A DNA stretch of 64,000 nt from Geminocystis herdmanii PCC 6308 (GTDB taxonomy: Bacteria; Cyanobacteriota; Cyanobacteriia; Cyanobacteriales; Cyanobacteriaceae). The notes under the pieces were generated by a model. It was not told the origin of the DNA. It was given only the letters and a program-made list of their open reading frames with translations, and searched no databases. A program made the position numbers and the translations under genes. Location of the stretch: positions 427,630 to 491,629 of the forward strand of contig NZ_CM001775.1 of NCBI RefSeq assembly GCF_000332235.1, written 5' to 3'. This document shows, piece by piece, positions 8,765 to 18,826 of this stretch; positions within the stretch are counted from its first letter, which is position 1; each line of letters starts with the position of its first letter.

Positions 8765-9943
8765 TCAATTATTGTGCTGTAAAATTTTTAAAATTTGTTT
8801 AACACGCTTTTCAGTATTGCATATTTTGGTGATATTTTCTCTTCCTGCTTTGCCCATTTGTTCTGCTAAATCAGGATTATTTAACAGTTCAATCATTCTC
8901 TCCGCCATTGTCTTGTAATCAAACTCCCTTACCAAAAATCCTGTTTTACCATCTATAACTTGCTCTGGAATACCACTATGATAAGTGGAAACTATCGGTA
9001 GCTCTAAAGCTGCTCCTTCTGCTAAACCGACTGGAAAACCCTCTTGATCTCCATCTAATGCAACAACGCTATGCTGTGCTAATAACCAGTGTTGGTTTAC
9101 TATTTCTAGGGCTTGTTTGTGTGGTAAAGCTCCCCATAGTTTAACACTATCAGTAAGTTTTAACGTTTCAAGACGTTGCTTAACCCTTGTCATTTCCTCC
9201 CCATCTCCAATCATGGTTAATGTAGCATGAGGAATTTTTTGCCTGACTAGGTTAAACGCCTCAATTAAAGCCAAAGGATGTTTTTTTGGAGTAAAACGTC
9301 CTAAAAAGGAAAGCGAGGGATGAGATTTTCGTCTTATTTCCCAAGAGAGTGGATTTAAGCCTTCTAAATTAATGCCGAGACGTACTACACTAATTTTTTC
9401 TGGATTTGCACCTTCTAAGATTAATAAACGTTTAATATGTTCTGAAGGAGTAATTAACGCCGTAGCACTTTCAAACAGTGATGGTAAAGCCTTACGATAG
9501 GCGGTGTTATTTAATGCTTTTGTTATATCCATAGCGTGAAAATGAACAACAAATGGTATATTTAATTGTTCTAAAGCTAATTGTGATCGTACGGCAACAA
9601 CTCCAAAATCAATAAATGCTACATCGGGTTTATGTTGATTAAGGGAGACAATAAGTCTTTTGGTTGCTTGTTTTCTTTTAAGATTAAAATGTTTTTTTTG
9701 AGCGAACTCATCTTTTAACACACGATATAATCTAGTGGTAATTTTGTTGAATAATGACAGTTGAGAAAACTGTAATTCCTTAATATCATCAAAATGATGC
9801 GGATTACTGAATAAATCTTGATTTATATTTTGATTGCAAAAAATGATTACAGAATGACCTTTTTCAACAAATTCGTTGGCTAAGTCTCTGACAAAAGTTT
9901 CAGAGATTTCTCCATAGTTATTTACAATATAAGCAATTTTCAT
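8765..9943 (-). CDS. Family 4 glycosyltransferase
   Basis: This 392-residue protein has two Rossmann halves of the GT-B fold. The N-terminal domain starts MKIAYIVNNYGEISETFV and carries FVVHFHAMDITKAL. The C-terminal domain has LSFLGRFTPKKHPLALIEAF, LTMIGDGEEM and the EX7E-type nucleotide-sugar region DGDQEGFPVGLAEGAALELP followed by VSTYHSGIPEQVIDGKTGFL. All retaining GT4 landmarks are present. It probably transfers a sugar to the growing exopolysaccharide unit. The pyruvyltransferase gene ends upstream with a ~60 bp gap and the GT2 gene follows at 5 bp, so it belongs to one operon. Confidence 0.88.
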   Translation of the reverse strand: MKIAYIVNNYGEISETFVRDLANEFVEKGHSVIIFCNQNINQDLFSNPHHFDDIKELQFSQLSLFNKITTRLYRVLKDEFAQKKHFNLKRKQATKRLIVSLNQHKPDVAFIDFGVVAVRSQLALEQLNIPFVVHFHAMDITKALNNTAYRKALPSLFESATALITPSEHIKRLLILEGANPEKISVVRLGINLEGLNPLSWEIRRKSHPSLSFLGRFTPKKHPLALIEAFNLVRQKIPHATLTMIGDGEEMTRVKQRLETLKLTDSVKLWGALPHKQALEIVNQHWLLAQHSVVALDGDQEGFPVGLAEGAALELPIVSTYHSGIPEQVIDGKTGFLVREFDYKTMAERMIELLNNPDLAEQMGKAGRENITKICNTEKRVKQILKILQHNN

Positions 9944-10004
9944 TTCTTTGTCCTTAAAGTTTTGTGCTAACTCTGTATTTATTGTTAAATGTGAATAATT
10001 TTCA

Positions 10005-11339
10005 TTACTGATTGATACTTTGATTATATTTATCCAATAGTATTTTCCCTGATTGTAAGGCTCTTTTTTCTTCTATTTCAACTTTTGGAAAAAGGTTTTG
10101 CCTAATTTCGGGCAAAGAGGCGATAAAATTTTCCACTAGGGGGATGAAACTATTCGCATCAATAGTTTCAATATCTGTTATCCAATCTTCCATTCCTAAT
10201 CTGATGAATAATTCTTTAGTTTTAAATTCATAAGCAATTGGTATTACTGGAGTTCTGGCAACTAATGACAAAATACACATGTGCATTCTAGTTCCAATAA
10301 CTAAATCATAAGAAGATAGAATTTCAAGTAGCTTGTAAGGATGATTAAAATTGCTATTTACATTAACTTTACCTTGAAATTCTATAGGTAAAAGATTTTT
10401 AATTTCTTCTGCCGTAATAGAATCGTCAGTATGATATTCGGGAATGCCCTGACAAGTTGAAATAAAATCAATAATAATATTTCCCCTTTTCAGTAAATGG
10501 TTAATCAATTCTACTAAACAGTTTTTGTAATTAATCATTCCTTTTTTTGAAGTCTTTGTTTTAAAAAACTTCCAGTCTCTTACAGAAATAGCTATTTTAA
10601 TTTGATTATTCTCAAGATTATCAAGATTATCTTTGGATACGCTGACAAAATTTAAAAGTTTTCCCAAAGAAAATACTATATCTGAACTAATTTGAATTTT
10701 ATTTTTATTAACTCCAATATCAATAAGGTGTTGTTCAGACTTTTCATCTCTAAGTAAAACTAATAGAGATTGATTAAAAATATGATTCAACTTCTTTTGA
10801 TATTTTTTGTTATGGAATGGTCCCAAGGATTGAGTAAAAAAGACCAAAGGGCATTTAAGCAATAAAGATAAATTATAGTCAAAAATTCTATTCGGAAAAT
10901 CATTAATATAATTTTCAACTAAGTATGTACCACCGGTGCTAATTATGATATTTGCATTACTAAAATGTTTAATATCGTCCAATTCTGTTTCTGTTACTAA
11001 TATTTGTGCTAATCTTTCTTGTTTTTTTGAAAACAAAAAAGTCGCTAAGTAAAACCGAAAAGGATTAATTATCTTTCGAAAAATAAGATGTATTTTGCGG
11101 ATAAATCTCGTTAATAATTTATTATGTTTGTTCTGTGGTAATTGGGTTAATTTTTGATAAATCATCAGTCTTAAAGTATTTTCTGGGTAATATTTGACTG
11201 CGACTTCAGGCTGACGATCGTAAACTATAAATTCAATTTCTGTTGCAAAGTTTTGCTTGATCAGTTGTATTAGAGAAAATAAAATAGCGGCATCACCGCC
11301 GTTGAGAGCCACAGTTCCCAATATAAGTATTTTTTTCAT
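10005..11339 (-). CDS. Polysaccharide pyruvyl transferase family protein
   Basis: The 444-residue product starts MKKILILGTVALNGGDAAIL, the N-terminal Rossmann strand with the NGGDAAI motif of the polysaccharide pyruvyl transferase family (PF04230). Later come ANIIISTGGTYL, FFTQSLGPFHNKK, SLLVLLRDEKSEQHL and, near the C-terminus, YDLVIGTRMHMCILSLVARTPVIPI, the conserved GxRxH region. Members add ketal pyruvate to exopolysaccharide sugars, although some family members act on other substrates. An in-frame TTG at 11351 precedes the ATG at 11339, and the ATG is preferred. If active, it would give the polymer a negative charge. Confidence 0.85.
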   Translation of the reverse strand: MKKILILGTVALNGGDAAILFSLIQLIKQNFATEIEFIVYDRQPEVAVKYYPENTLRLMIYQKLTQLPQNKHNKLLTRFIRKIHLIFRKIINPFRFYLATFLFSKKQERLAQILVTETELDDIKHFSNANIIISTGGTYLVENYINDFPNRIFDYNLSLLLKCPLVFFTQSLGPFHNKKYQKKLNHIFNQSLLVLLRDEKSEQHLIDIGVNKNKIQISSDIVFSLGKLLNFVSVSKDNLDNLENNQIKIAISVRDWKFFKTKTSKKGMINYKNCLVELINHLLKRGNIIIDFISTCQGIPEYHTDDSITAEEIKNLLPIEFQGKVNVNSNFNHPYKLLEILSSYDLVIGTRMHMCILSLVARTPVIPIAYEFKTKELFIRLGMEDWITDIETIDANSFIPLVENFIASLPEIRQNLFPKVEIEEKRALQSGKILLDKYNQSINQ

Positions 11340-11504
11340 ATAGTATGCCAAAGTATGGTAAGTAGATTATAATCTGAAGGATTCAATAGACATCTTCATA
11401 AATTAAAAATTAAATCAAATCCAGTATAAAAATCTTTAAATTTATATAATTGATCGTTGTTTTCGAACACTAAGTTTTAATTATGATTTAGGAAAATTTC
11501 TTGA

Positions 11505-12992
11505 TCAAGTTTTAAAATCTTTAATAATATCTCTTAACAGAATAAAACCTTTAGGCATTATACACAAAATTGAAAAACACAACAAAAAATATAAAATAAG
11601 GTCAGTTAAAACGGAGATTAACGGATTGGCAATATAGAATTTGTTTTGAATATTTGTCAATATCAATACTCCTCCAAGAGATGATAGAGAAGGATACGAT
11701 AATATTTTAAGAGTATCTTTTAAATTAAGAGGGGTATTTTGATAACAATATATGTATGTGGGAATTAGTCTCATAACGGAAAAAATACTAAACCAAGTAG
11801 CTAAAAATTTAACTCCCATTGGCACAGTAACGATAAAAACTACCACATTGGAAAAAGAACTAATGATCCCAAGAATCAGTTGTTGCCTTGTTTTACCTAG
11901 GGAATTAAAAACTAAGCCAATGGATATTCCCAATGTGCCAACATAAGCAGCGGGAACTAAAGCCTTAAATATAGGTACAATTTCTAACCATTTTTTACCA
12001 AGTAACAACAAAATTATCTTATCAGCGTCCACAAAGAAAAACCCCACAATGGGCATAGTAACTAAGGTAGAGATTAAAAGCATTTTATAATAAAACTTTT
12101 TATAGCGTTCAGGCTCATTTTGTAACTTACTTAATACGGGTAAAGCAACATTACTTATGGGAGCGTTAATTTGCTGAATTGGTAATAAAAGCAATTGATA
12201 AGCTTTTGCATACAAACCAAGAGCTTCAATTCCCCAATATCTACCAATTAAAATGTTATCCAGATTGCGAGAAAAATAGTTAACAACGTTAAAACCAGTT
12301 AAATTCCAGCCATAGTTGAGCATATCTTTTACTCCACTATGACGACTAGGAAGACTCGGAATCCACTGGCACATTAACCAAGTAAAAGGTACTTGTAAAA
12401 AAGGTGGAATTACGGACATTAAAACAAGAGCCCAATAACCTAAGCCATTGAGGGCAGATACAATCCCGATCGTCAATGCAAAAACTTGAGTACCAACATC
12501 TATAAAAATAATTTTTTCAAATAGCATTTGTCTTTTCATGAGAGCCAGATGTTGAAGTGCCAACCCACTAACGACAAAAGTAATCGCCAAAACTCTTGTA
12601 ATCCATAACAAACGAGGTTCGTTATAGAATGAAACGATGAAAGGAGCAGAAACAAATAAGAATAATGATAAAAGTAAACTAATACCCACATTCACCCAAA
12701 AAAGATTACTAACTTGGGCTTGGGTGATCTCGGATTTTTGGATAGTTGCCTGAGATAAACCGATGTCCTTGAATAGATTTAAGAAATTCAACACCACTGT
12801 TACCATCCCGACAATACCATAGTCTTGAGGAGTTAAAAGACGGGCTAAAAATATTGTGGAACCTGTTTGTAAAATAAATTTGATTCCTTGAGATGATATC
12901 GTTAATATGCCTCCTTTAATAGTTTTTTGTTTTAAATTGTTAGTGACATTACTATTATCAAAATAGTTATCAGAACTGTGTTTCTTGATCAA
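11505..12992 (-). CDS. Wzx-type polysaccharide flippase (MOP superfamily)
   Basis: This 495-residue multi-pass membrane protein has the Polysacc_synt architecture: KGGILTISSQGIKFILQ, FLARLLTPQDYGIVGMVTV, FKDIGLSQATIQK, and later NYFSRNLDNILIGRYWG and LGLYAKAYQLLLLP. This is the WzxC-like subgroup that flips undecaprenyl-linked repeat units to the periplasmic side. The start is a TTG at 12992; GAGG lies five bases upstream of it and there is no in-frame ATG before the conserved region, so I accept the unusual start. It heads the minus-strand polysaccharide run and is divergent from the dehydratase gene at 13320. Confidence 0.87.
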   Translation of the reverse strand: MIKKHSSDNYFDNSNVTNNLKQKTIKGGILTISSQGIKFILQTGSTIFLARLLTPQDYGIVGMVTVVLNFLNLFKDIGLSQATIQKSEITQAQVSNLFWVNVGISLLLSLFLFVSAPFIVSFYNEPRLLWITRVLAITFVVSGLALQHLALMKRQMLFEKIIFIDVGTQVFALTIGIVSALNGLGYWALVLMSVIPPFLQVPFTWLMCQWIPSLPSRHSGVKDMLNYGWNLTGFNVVNYFSRNLDNILIGRYWGIEALGLYAKAYQLLLLPIQQINAPISNVALPVLSKLQNEPERYKKFYYKMLLISTLVTMPIVGFFFVDADKIILLLLGKKWLEIVPIFKALVPAAYVGTLGISIGLVFNSLGKTRQQLILGIISSFSNVVVFIVTVPMGVKFLATWFSIFSVMRLIPTYIYCYQNTPLNLKDTLKILSYPSLSSLGGVLILTNIQNKFYIANPLISVLTDLILYFLLCFSILCIMPKGFILLRDIIKDFKT

Positions 12993-13319
12993 AAAACCTC
13001 GCTTAATTAAAATAATATTTATTCTGTAAGAAAATTCTACTTAATAAAAATTATTGATATATAGAACTTTTATATAAATTTATAAGGAATTATAAAGTAG
13101 ATGGTATCAAAATGTGAAAAAATTTAATTGATCAATAAAAATAGGTAAAAACTCTTGAATATTTTAACTCAGAAAGATATATGCAAGTAAAACAAGCCAT
13201 ACTACTAGAATAGTGTGAAAAATAATACTTACAACTCATAAATTTTAGCTTATTTAATTATTTATACTATAATTTATCAATTCTATTATCGATAGTTTTA
13301 AAATACTTTGTAAACATTA
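12993..13319. promoter_or_regulatory. Divergent intergenic region between flippase and dehydratase genes
   Basis: This 327-bp very AT-rich region separates two divergent polysaccharide transcription units, so it should hold promoters for both. Several TATAAT-like strings are present (for example around 13260-13275), but the base composition makes single matches weak. No open frame is supported. Confidence 0.4.
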
Positions 13320-15200
13320 ATGCCTATTCTGAAAACACTAGCTTTCTTTACCCCTCAATATTCTGATTTATCTCGATCGAACAAAACAATTATTTTAGCA
13401 ACAGTTGACTTCTCTATCTCAGTGTTGTCCATCTGTTCAGCTTTGATTCTTGTTTATGGTGTCGATCGAACTGTAAATCTTTTTGTTTCCAGTCTGCTCC
13501 TCTTTATGGGCTATAGTATTTTTCAAATTCTCTTTTTTCTGTTATTTGGGTTATATCGTCCTGTTGTCAAATACGCTGATGTTAGTTTTCTTTTTACCAT
13601 TACTAAATCTATTCTAATTACTACCACCTTAGCAATATTGGTGGTTTCTTTCTATCCTCAAGAATACTTTAATGCTTCTGTTTTGATTATTGATGGTTTA
13701 ATTTCCATCATTGCCCTTACTTCACTACGTTTAACTCTTAGAGCAATCATTAATATCTTAATCAATCAAGAATTAAACTCTCAGAATAAAGAAAATATTA
13801 TTATTTATGGTGCAGGGGCGGCTGGATACCAACTAGCTCAAAATTTAGTACAAAATTCTGAATATGATATTTTAGGCTTTGTGGACGATAACCCAGAAAT
13901 GCACGGGCGAAAACTTCTTGACAAAAATATTTATAGCCCTAAATATTTGGAGTCTTTATACCAAGAAACACCTTTTCAATCCGTAATTTTTTCCATTCCT
14001 TATTTAACTTCTTCTCGGCGTAGGGAAATTATTATAGAGTTAAAAACATTACCCGTACAGTTTAAAACTATTCCTACCTTTAGAGAATTACTATCTAATC
14101 AAGGGGGTGTTTCTCAACTTAAAACTCTCAATATCGCTGATTTATTAGGGAGGGAAGAAATTACTCCCGATGAAAGATTATTAAGAATTAATATTACGAA
14201 TAAAAATATTTTGGTGACAGGTGCTGGAGGTTCGATTGGCTCTGAACTATGCCGTCAGATTATTCAACTACAGCCTAAGTGTTTAGTGCTATTTGAATTA
14301 AATGAATTTGCTCTTTATACTATTGAAATGGAGTTAAAAGAACAGAAATTAGATATTCCTACTTATTCCTATTTGGGAAATATTACTGATCGACAGGACT
14401 TTGAAAGAGTTTTAAAATTACATAACATAGAAACGGTATATCATGCGGCGGCTTATAAACACGTTCCCTTAGTGGAAGTCAATGTCTCTATGGGGATATA
14501 TAATAATGTAGCAGGTACTTTAATTAGTGCTCAAAGTGCCATTACCTGTGGGGTTCAAAACTATGTCCTAATTTCCACGGATAAAGCCGTAAGACCAACC
14601 AACGTCATGGGAGCGAGTAAAAGAGTTGCGGAACTTTTAATACAGGCTTTAGCGTCTCAAAATAATATTTCAACAACCTTTGCCATCGTTCGTTTTGGCA
14701 ATGTATTAAATAGTAGTGGATCAGTCATTCCTCGTTTTCGTAAACAAATTAATGAAGGAAAACCCATAACCTTAACTCATAAGGATATAACTCGTTATTT
14801 TATTTCTATTCCTGAAGCGGTAAGTTTAGTAATTCAAGCAGGGGCGATGGCAAAGGGAGGAGAGATATTTTTATTAGACATGGGTGAGCCTGTGAAAATC
14901 TACGATTTAGCGGTGAAAATGATAGAATTAAACGGATTAATACCTGATAAGGATATTCCTATTAATATAGTGGGTTTAAGACCGGGAGAAAAACTTTATG
15001 AAGAACTCTTAATTGATGAAAAAAATAGTTATCCTAGTCAACATCCCAAGATTTTCTATGGTAAAGAACCGATGATCAAATGGGAAGAACTCAAACCCTC
15101 TTTAGAAAAACTCCTCCATCAATGCCAAGAAAAGAATTCACCTATAGTTCTTGATACTCTCAAATTTTTAGTACCAGAATATAAACCTAAGGAGAATTAA
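13320..15200 (+). CDS. Membrane-bound nucleoside-diphosphate-sugar 4,6-dehydratase (PglF/CapD/WbpM family)
   Basis: The 626-residue protein has four N-terminal membrane helices (about residues 22-135). A CoA-binding-like Rossmann domain follows (IIYGAGAAGYQLAQ, about 161-174), then an extended short-chain dehydrogenase domain with VTGAGGSIGSEL (299-310). The catalytic region reads ISTDKAVRPTNVMGASKR (418-435), with Met in place of the usual Tyr, as is normal for this long membrane subfamily. These enzymes convert UDP-GlcNAc-type sugars to 4-keto-6-deoxy intermediates, the first step to rare amino sugars. Here it would supply exopolysaccharide locus 1. The Wzc-like gene follows 177 bp downstream on the same strand. 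Confidence 0.88.
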   Translation: MPILKTLAFFTPQYSDLSRSNKTIILATVDFSISVLSICSALILVYGVDRTVNLFVSSLLLFMGYSIFQILFFLLFGLYRPVVKYADVSFLFTITKSILITTTLAILVVSFYPQEYFNASVLIIDGLISIIALTSLRLTLRAIINILINQELNSQNKENIIIYGAGAAGYQLAQNLVQNSEYDILGFVDDNPEMHGRKLLDKNIYSPKYLESLYQETPFQSVIFSIPYLTSSRRREIIIELKTLPVQFKTIPTFRELLSNQGGVSQLKTLNIADLLGREEITPDERLLRINITNKNILVTGAGGSIGSELCRQIIQLQPKCLVLFELNEFALYTIEMELKEQKLDIPTYSYLGNITDRQDFERVLKLHNIETVYHAAAYKHVPLVEVNVSMGIYNNVAGTLISAQSAITCGVQNYVLISTDKAVRPTNVMGASKRVAELLIQALASQNNISTTFAIVRFGNVLNSSGSVIPRFRKQINEGKPITLTHKDITRYFISIPEAVSLVIQAGAMAKGGEIFLLDMGEPVKIYDLAVKMIELNGLIPDKDIPINIVGLRPGEKLYEELLIDEKNSYPSQHPKIFYGKEPMIKWEELKPSLEKLLHQCQEKNSPIVLDTLKFLVPEYKPKEN

Positions 15201-15239
15201 ATAACTAACAGTTGATTAGGAAGTAGCATGATAAGATGC

Positions 15240-15292
15240 TAAGGACTTGCAATAACAGGTCATTGCGAAGCACAAAGCAATCTCTAACAACA
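15240..15292. repeat. Short interspersed hairpin repeat (ATTGCGAAGC...GCAAT type)
   Basis: Between the dehydratase and Wzc-like genes lies GGTCATTGCGAAGCAC followed by AAAGCAATCTC. ATTGC and GCAAT can pair as a 5-bp stem. Sequences of this form are common as dispersed repeats in many bacterial genomes. Only one copy is seen here, so the assignment rests on recognition and not on a second copy. Confidence 0.35.
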
Positions 15293-15377
15293 AACTTTTA
15301 GATTTTATTTAATCTTCATTCCCTAAGTAAGGGTGAACTATAATTAATTTTCATATTTTATTTCTATTTTTACAATT

Positions 15378-17615
15378 ATGTTCTTAAAAAATTCTACTAA
15401 TTCCCATAGTCTAATTTCTGAAAATTCGGAATTAAATCCACCAATCTATATCAATTCTCAAAATACGATCGACGATGAAGAAATTGATCTTGGTGAATTA
15501 TTTAAAATTCTTCAACGAAGAAGTCTCATCATCATTGGTACAACCATCACTTTAACAAGTATTTTAACCACCTGGATTCTTAGTAAACCGCCTGTCTATA
15601 CTGGCACGGTAAGAATGCAGGTGGAATCAGTGACAACTGAAGGAAGTGGGCTGGGGGGATTAGCAGGTCTCGCGGCAGCAGGAGGTGGGGCAGGCAGGGC
15701 AGCTCTTCGAGGGGGGTTAGATTATGAAAGTTTAACCAGTATCTTGAAAAGTCCTTTCGTTATGGATTCGATCGTACAAGATATACAAAAAAAATATCCA
15801 GAAATTATATACTTACCCAATCCCAATAAAGATTTAGAAGAATTAGAACAGAAAGAAGTTTTGTCAGAAAACTTAAATGTTCAACAACCAGGGTTAACAA
15901 AAACATTGTCAATTAGTTATCAAAGTGACTCCCCAGAAAAAATCTTAGACATTTTAAATGAGATAGTGGATGGTTATTTAGCATTTCAAGCAAAAGAATC
16001 TGTACAAAATCCTACCCAACAACTTGAATTTACTATAGAGCAAATAAGTCGATTGCGTCAAAGGGTAGCCGGTTTAGAGTCGCAGGTAGAAAGTTTCCAA
16101 AAAAAGAATAATTTAATTTCTCCTGATGCTTTAGGAAGTACCTTGAATGCACAGGTTACTTTTTTGAATCAAGAAAAAAACAGAGCATTAGTGGAATCAC
16201 GGGGGATACGAAAATTGGCATCCCAGTTAGAACAAAAATTAGATTTAACACCAGAAGAAGGGGTCATTGTCGCTCGATTAAATCGAGAGCCTTACTATCT
16301 CAAACTTGTTAACCAAATTAAAGATACAGAATCAAAAATAGCCACAGAAGGAGTTCGATTTGGTTTTGAACATCCAACTATTAAAAAACTGGAGGCGGAA
16401 AAAGATGAGTTAATTGTCTTATTAGAACTGGAAACCCAAAGAGTTTTAGGTAAGCCCTATAAAAATTTACCTTTAGATTTTTTCACTTCTTTTTCTAATA
16501 ACCAGCAGGTAACTCAACAGTTCTTCGATACCAATAATCAAATTGAAGTTTTAGAAGCTAGACAGCAAAGTATTGATGAAGCACAAAAAATACTGACTCA
16601 AGAGATTAATAATTTGTCCACTACCCAGAAAGAATTTATTCAACTGCAAAGGGAGTTGAGAATTGCTACAGAAAACTTAACCAGATTATTAGCTTTAAGA
16701 GAAAATTTGGAAATTGAAGTGGCAAGACAGTTTTCTCCTTGGCGATTATTAACCCCTATTGATGAAAATATTATTCAAAATACTTCAGGAAAGAAGAAAC
16801 AAATTGCGTTGGTGGGTATTGGAAGTCTTTTTTTAGGAACAATGTTAGGATTTGTTGTGGATAAATTGGACTCAAAACTCTATAGTTCAAAGGATGTCAA
16901 AAACATGGTTAATTTACCTGTGTTAATTACCATTCCAGCAAATAAAAAATTGTTTAGCTTGACTCCTCAACAATTTATGCAAAAAGAATCAATGGTTTTG
17001 AGAGGATTATTGACAGACAACTCTAAAACTTTTAATCTTGATCATTATTTTTCTCTTTATAGTAATATCAATGCTTTGAGTCTCGATCGAACTGTTTCTT
17101 CTATTACCATAGGAACTGTTGACGCTAAACAAGGACAATCGATCATCAGTATTTATTTAGCCAAAGCCGCAACAATGATAGGCAAAAAAGTTTTATTGGT
17201 GGATATGAATTTGCGAGAACCAAAATTACACAGTTATTTAGGATTAGAAAATAAAGCTGGAATTAGTGATATTATTTTTAATGATATTCCCTTAAATGAG
17301 GTTATTCAAACATCTAAATTAGATAACTTATTTCTCCTCACCGCAGGTTCTCAAATTAATAATCCTGTCGGTATTTTATCCTCTCCTAAAATGGCAAATT
17401 TAACAAAAACATTTAAACAAGATTTTGATTTTGTTATTTATAATACCCCTCCTTTAGCAGAATTTTCTGATGGAAAAATAGTTACTCCTTTGACAGAAGG
17501 ATTAGTGATGATTATCGGTTTAGGGAAAACCAACAGAAATAATTTGGAAAAAGTAATGAATGATTTACAAATATCTAAATTACCCGTTTTAGGTATGGTA
17601 ATTAATGAGAGTTAA
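15378..17615 (+). CDS. Wzc/GumC-like polysaccharide co-polymerase with degenerate tyrosine-kinase domain
   Basis: This 745-residue protein has the Wzz topology: membrane helix at about 50-69, a long periplasmic part with coiled-coil segments (about 200-260 and 400-450), and a second helix at about 477-497. A C-terminal BY-kinase-like domain follows. A Gly/Ala-rich loop lies at about 89-113. The kinase motifs are all altered. The Walker A position reads VDAKQGQS (581-588), lacking the GKS/T lysine. Walker A' reads LLVDMNLREP (606-615), with Asn where the second Asp is expected. Walker B reads VIYNTPP (686-692), with Asn for the catalytic Asp. There is no C-terminal tyrosine cluster. It probably controls chain length or export structurally, without phosphotransfer. 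Confidence 0.83.
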   Translation: MFLKNSTNSHSLISENSELNPPIYINSQNTIDDEEIDLGELFKILQRRSLIIIGTTITLTSILTTWILSKPPVYTGTVRMQVESVTTEGSGLGGLAGLAAAGGGAGRAALRGGLDYESLTSILKSPFVMDSIVQDIQKKYPEIIYLPNPNKDLEELEQKEVLSENLNVQQPGLTKTLSISYQSDSPEKILDILNEIVDGYLAFQAKESVQNPTQQLEFTIEQISRLRQRVAGLESQVESFQKKNNLISPDALGSTLNAQVTFLNQEKNRALVESRGIRKLASQLEQKLDLTPEEGVIVARLNREPYYLKLVNQIKDTESKIATEGVRFGFEHPTIKKLEAEKDELIVLLELETQRVLGKPYKNLPLDFFTSFSNNQQVTQQFFDTNNQIEVLEARQQSIDEAQKILTQEINNLSTTQKEFIQLQRELRIATENLTRLLALRENLEIEVARQFSPWRLLTPIDENIIQNTSGKKKQIALVGIGSLFLGTMLGFVVDKLDSKLYSSKDVKNMVNLPVLITIPANKKLFSLTPQQFMQKESMVLRGLLTDNSKTFNLDHYFSLYSNINALSLDRTVSSITIGTVDAKQGQSIISIYLAKAATMIGKKVLLVDMNLREPKLHSYLGLENKAGISDIIFNDIPLNEVIQTSKLDNLFLLTAGSQINNPVGILSSPKMANLTKTFKQDFDFVIYNTPPLAEFSDGKIVTPLTEGLVMIIGLGKTNRNNLEKVMNDLQISKLPVLGMVINES

Positions 17616-17695
17616 TAACCATACCTAAAAAAAAAGTAAAAAGGAGTTAGAAGGCAGAATAAATGTCTAAAAATCAAGGTTTTGAGATTTTGTAT

Positions 17696-17730
17696 AAAAA
17701 CTAAAATAAGGTCTAAAATTCTTAGTTTTT
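17696..17730. terminator. Possible terminator hairpin between convergent genes
   Basis: AAAAACTAA (17696-17704) and TTAGTTTTT (17722-17730) form a 9-bp A/T-rich inverted repeat with a 17-base loop. It lies in the gap between the plus-strand Wzc-like gene and the convergent minus-strand GT2 gene. The position and symmetry suit a two-way terminator, but the long loop and low GC make it weak. Confidence 0.3.
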
Positions 17731-17870
17731 GACGAAAAATTAATAAAACTACGGACTTCTTTGTTAATGTAGTTTGTCAAAAATTTTGGTTTTTATAGCC
17801 TTCTGACTTAAAGAAGGATGAATTAGATCAATTTAACGATTTTTACACTGAAACTGAATTAACTTCAACT

Positions 17871-18782
17871 TTATAATTTTGATTCTTTCTTTCCATTCCA
17901 CAGATTTGGAATATCTGACGAAGAAATATTTATATAATTTTTATTTTCTATAAATTTCCTTAATTGATAATAATAAGGTGATATTCCAGTGCTAACAATT
18001 AGACTGGCTATGCGTTTCAAGAAAATAATTACTACTGCGATAGGGAATGTTAACATAGATACTTTAAACTCTTGAAAAGCAATGAAAGAATAACGTAAAG
18101 ATGATTTGAGGCGTTCAAAATTATTCCGATTAATCGTAATACTCGAAGGACGCTTTGTCAATGCAACGACAAGAATTTCAGGCAAAATCCCAATTTGTCC
18201 CTTCGTTGCTAAGTGTATCCACATTCTAGCATCTTGAGCGTGTTTAAATGTCTCATCATATCTCATTATTTCTCCATTAATTTCTTTTTTGAACATCACG
18301 GAGCTATGCAAAAAATGTGTTTTACCAAACATTAACTTTTTACGGCAATTTTTATCACTAATTACAGGTTTAGATATACTTAAAATCATTGTACTAATAT
18401 CTACATTATAATAATAACTACCTATTAGTACAAATGTTATATTGTTTTCGAGAAAGTTAACTTGTTGTTCAATTCTTGTGGGTAGCGATCGATCGTCAGC
18501 ATCAATTCTAGCAATATATTTTCCTTGAGAAAGGGCAATACCTTTATTTAAAGATTTTGTTAGCCCCATATTTTCCTGATAGAAATATCTGATACGGTGA
18601 TCTTGGTACTGATTAATAATGGACTCAGTACCATCAATAGAACCGTCATTGATGATGATAAATTCCCAATTCTGATAAGTCTGATTTAAAATACTTTCGA
18701 TGGCATCTGCTACATATTTTTCCTCGTTAAAAACAGACATAATAATACTTACAAGGGGTTCAATACTAATTTGATCATTCAT
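17871..18782 (-). CDS. Family 2 glycosyltransferase
   Basis: The 303-residue GT-A protein has VSIIMSVFNEEKYVADAIES and WEFIIINDGSIDGTESI near the N-terminus. LTKSLNKGIALSQGKYIARI comes next, then DADDRSLPTRIEQQV with the DXD-type DADD motif. Later KHAQDARMWIHLATKGQIGI matches the acceptor-side ED/QD..W region. A hydrophobic stretch near the C-terminus (about residues 238-262) may anchor it in the membrane. It is an ordinary GT2, probably for the same polymer as the genes upstream. It is convergent with the co-polymerase gene and is separated from the ABC exporter upstream by a MITE copy. Confidence 0.85.
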   Translation of the reverse strand: MNDQISIEPLVSIIMSVFNEEKYVADAIESILNQTYQNWEFIIINDGSIDGTESIINQYQDHRIRYFYQENMGLTKSLNKGIALSQGKYIARIDADDRSLPTRIEQQVNFLENNITFVLIGSYYYNVDISTMILSISKPVISDKNCRKKLMFGKTHFLHSSVMFKKEINGEIMRYDETFKHAQDARMWIHLATKGQIGILPEILVVALTKRPSSITINRNNFERLKSSLRYSFIAFQEFKVSMLTFPIAVVIIFLKRIASLIVSTGISPYYYQLRKFIENKNYINISSSDIPNLWNGKKESKL

Positions 18783-18826
18783 TAAAATATTTTTCTAGTT
18801 TTCTTGAATTTTAGTGATTTTTGGCT

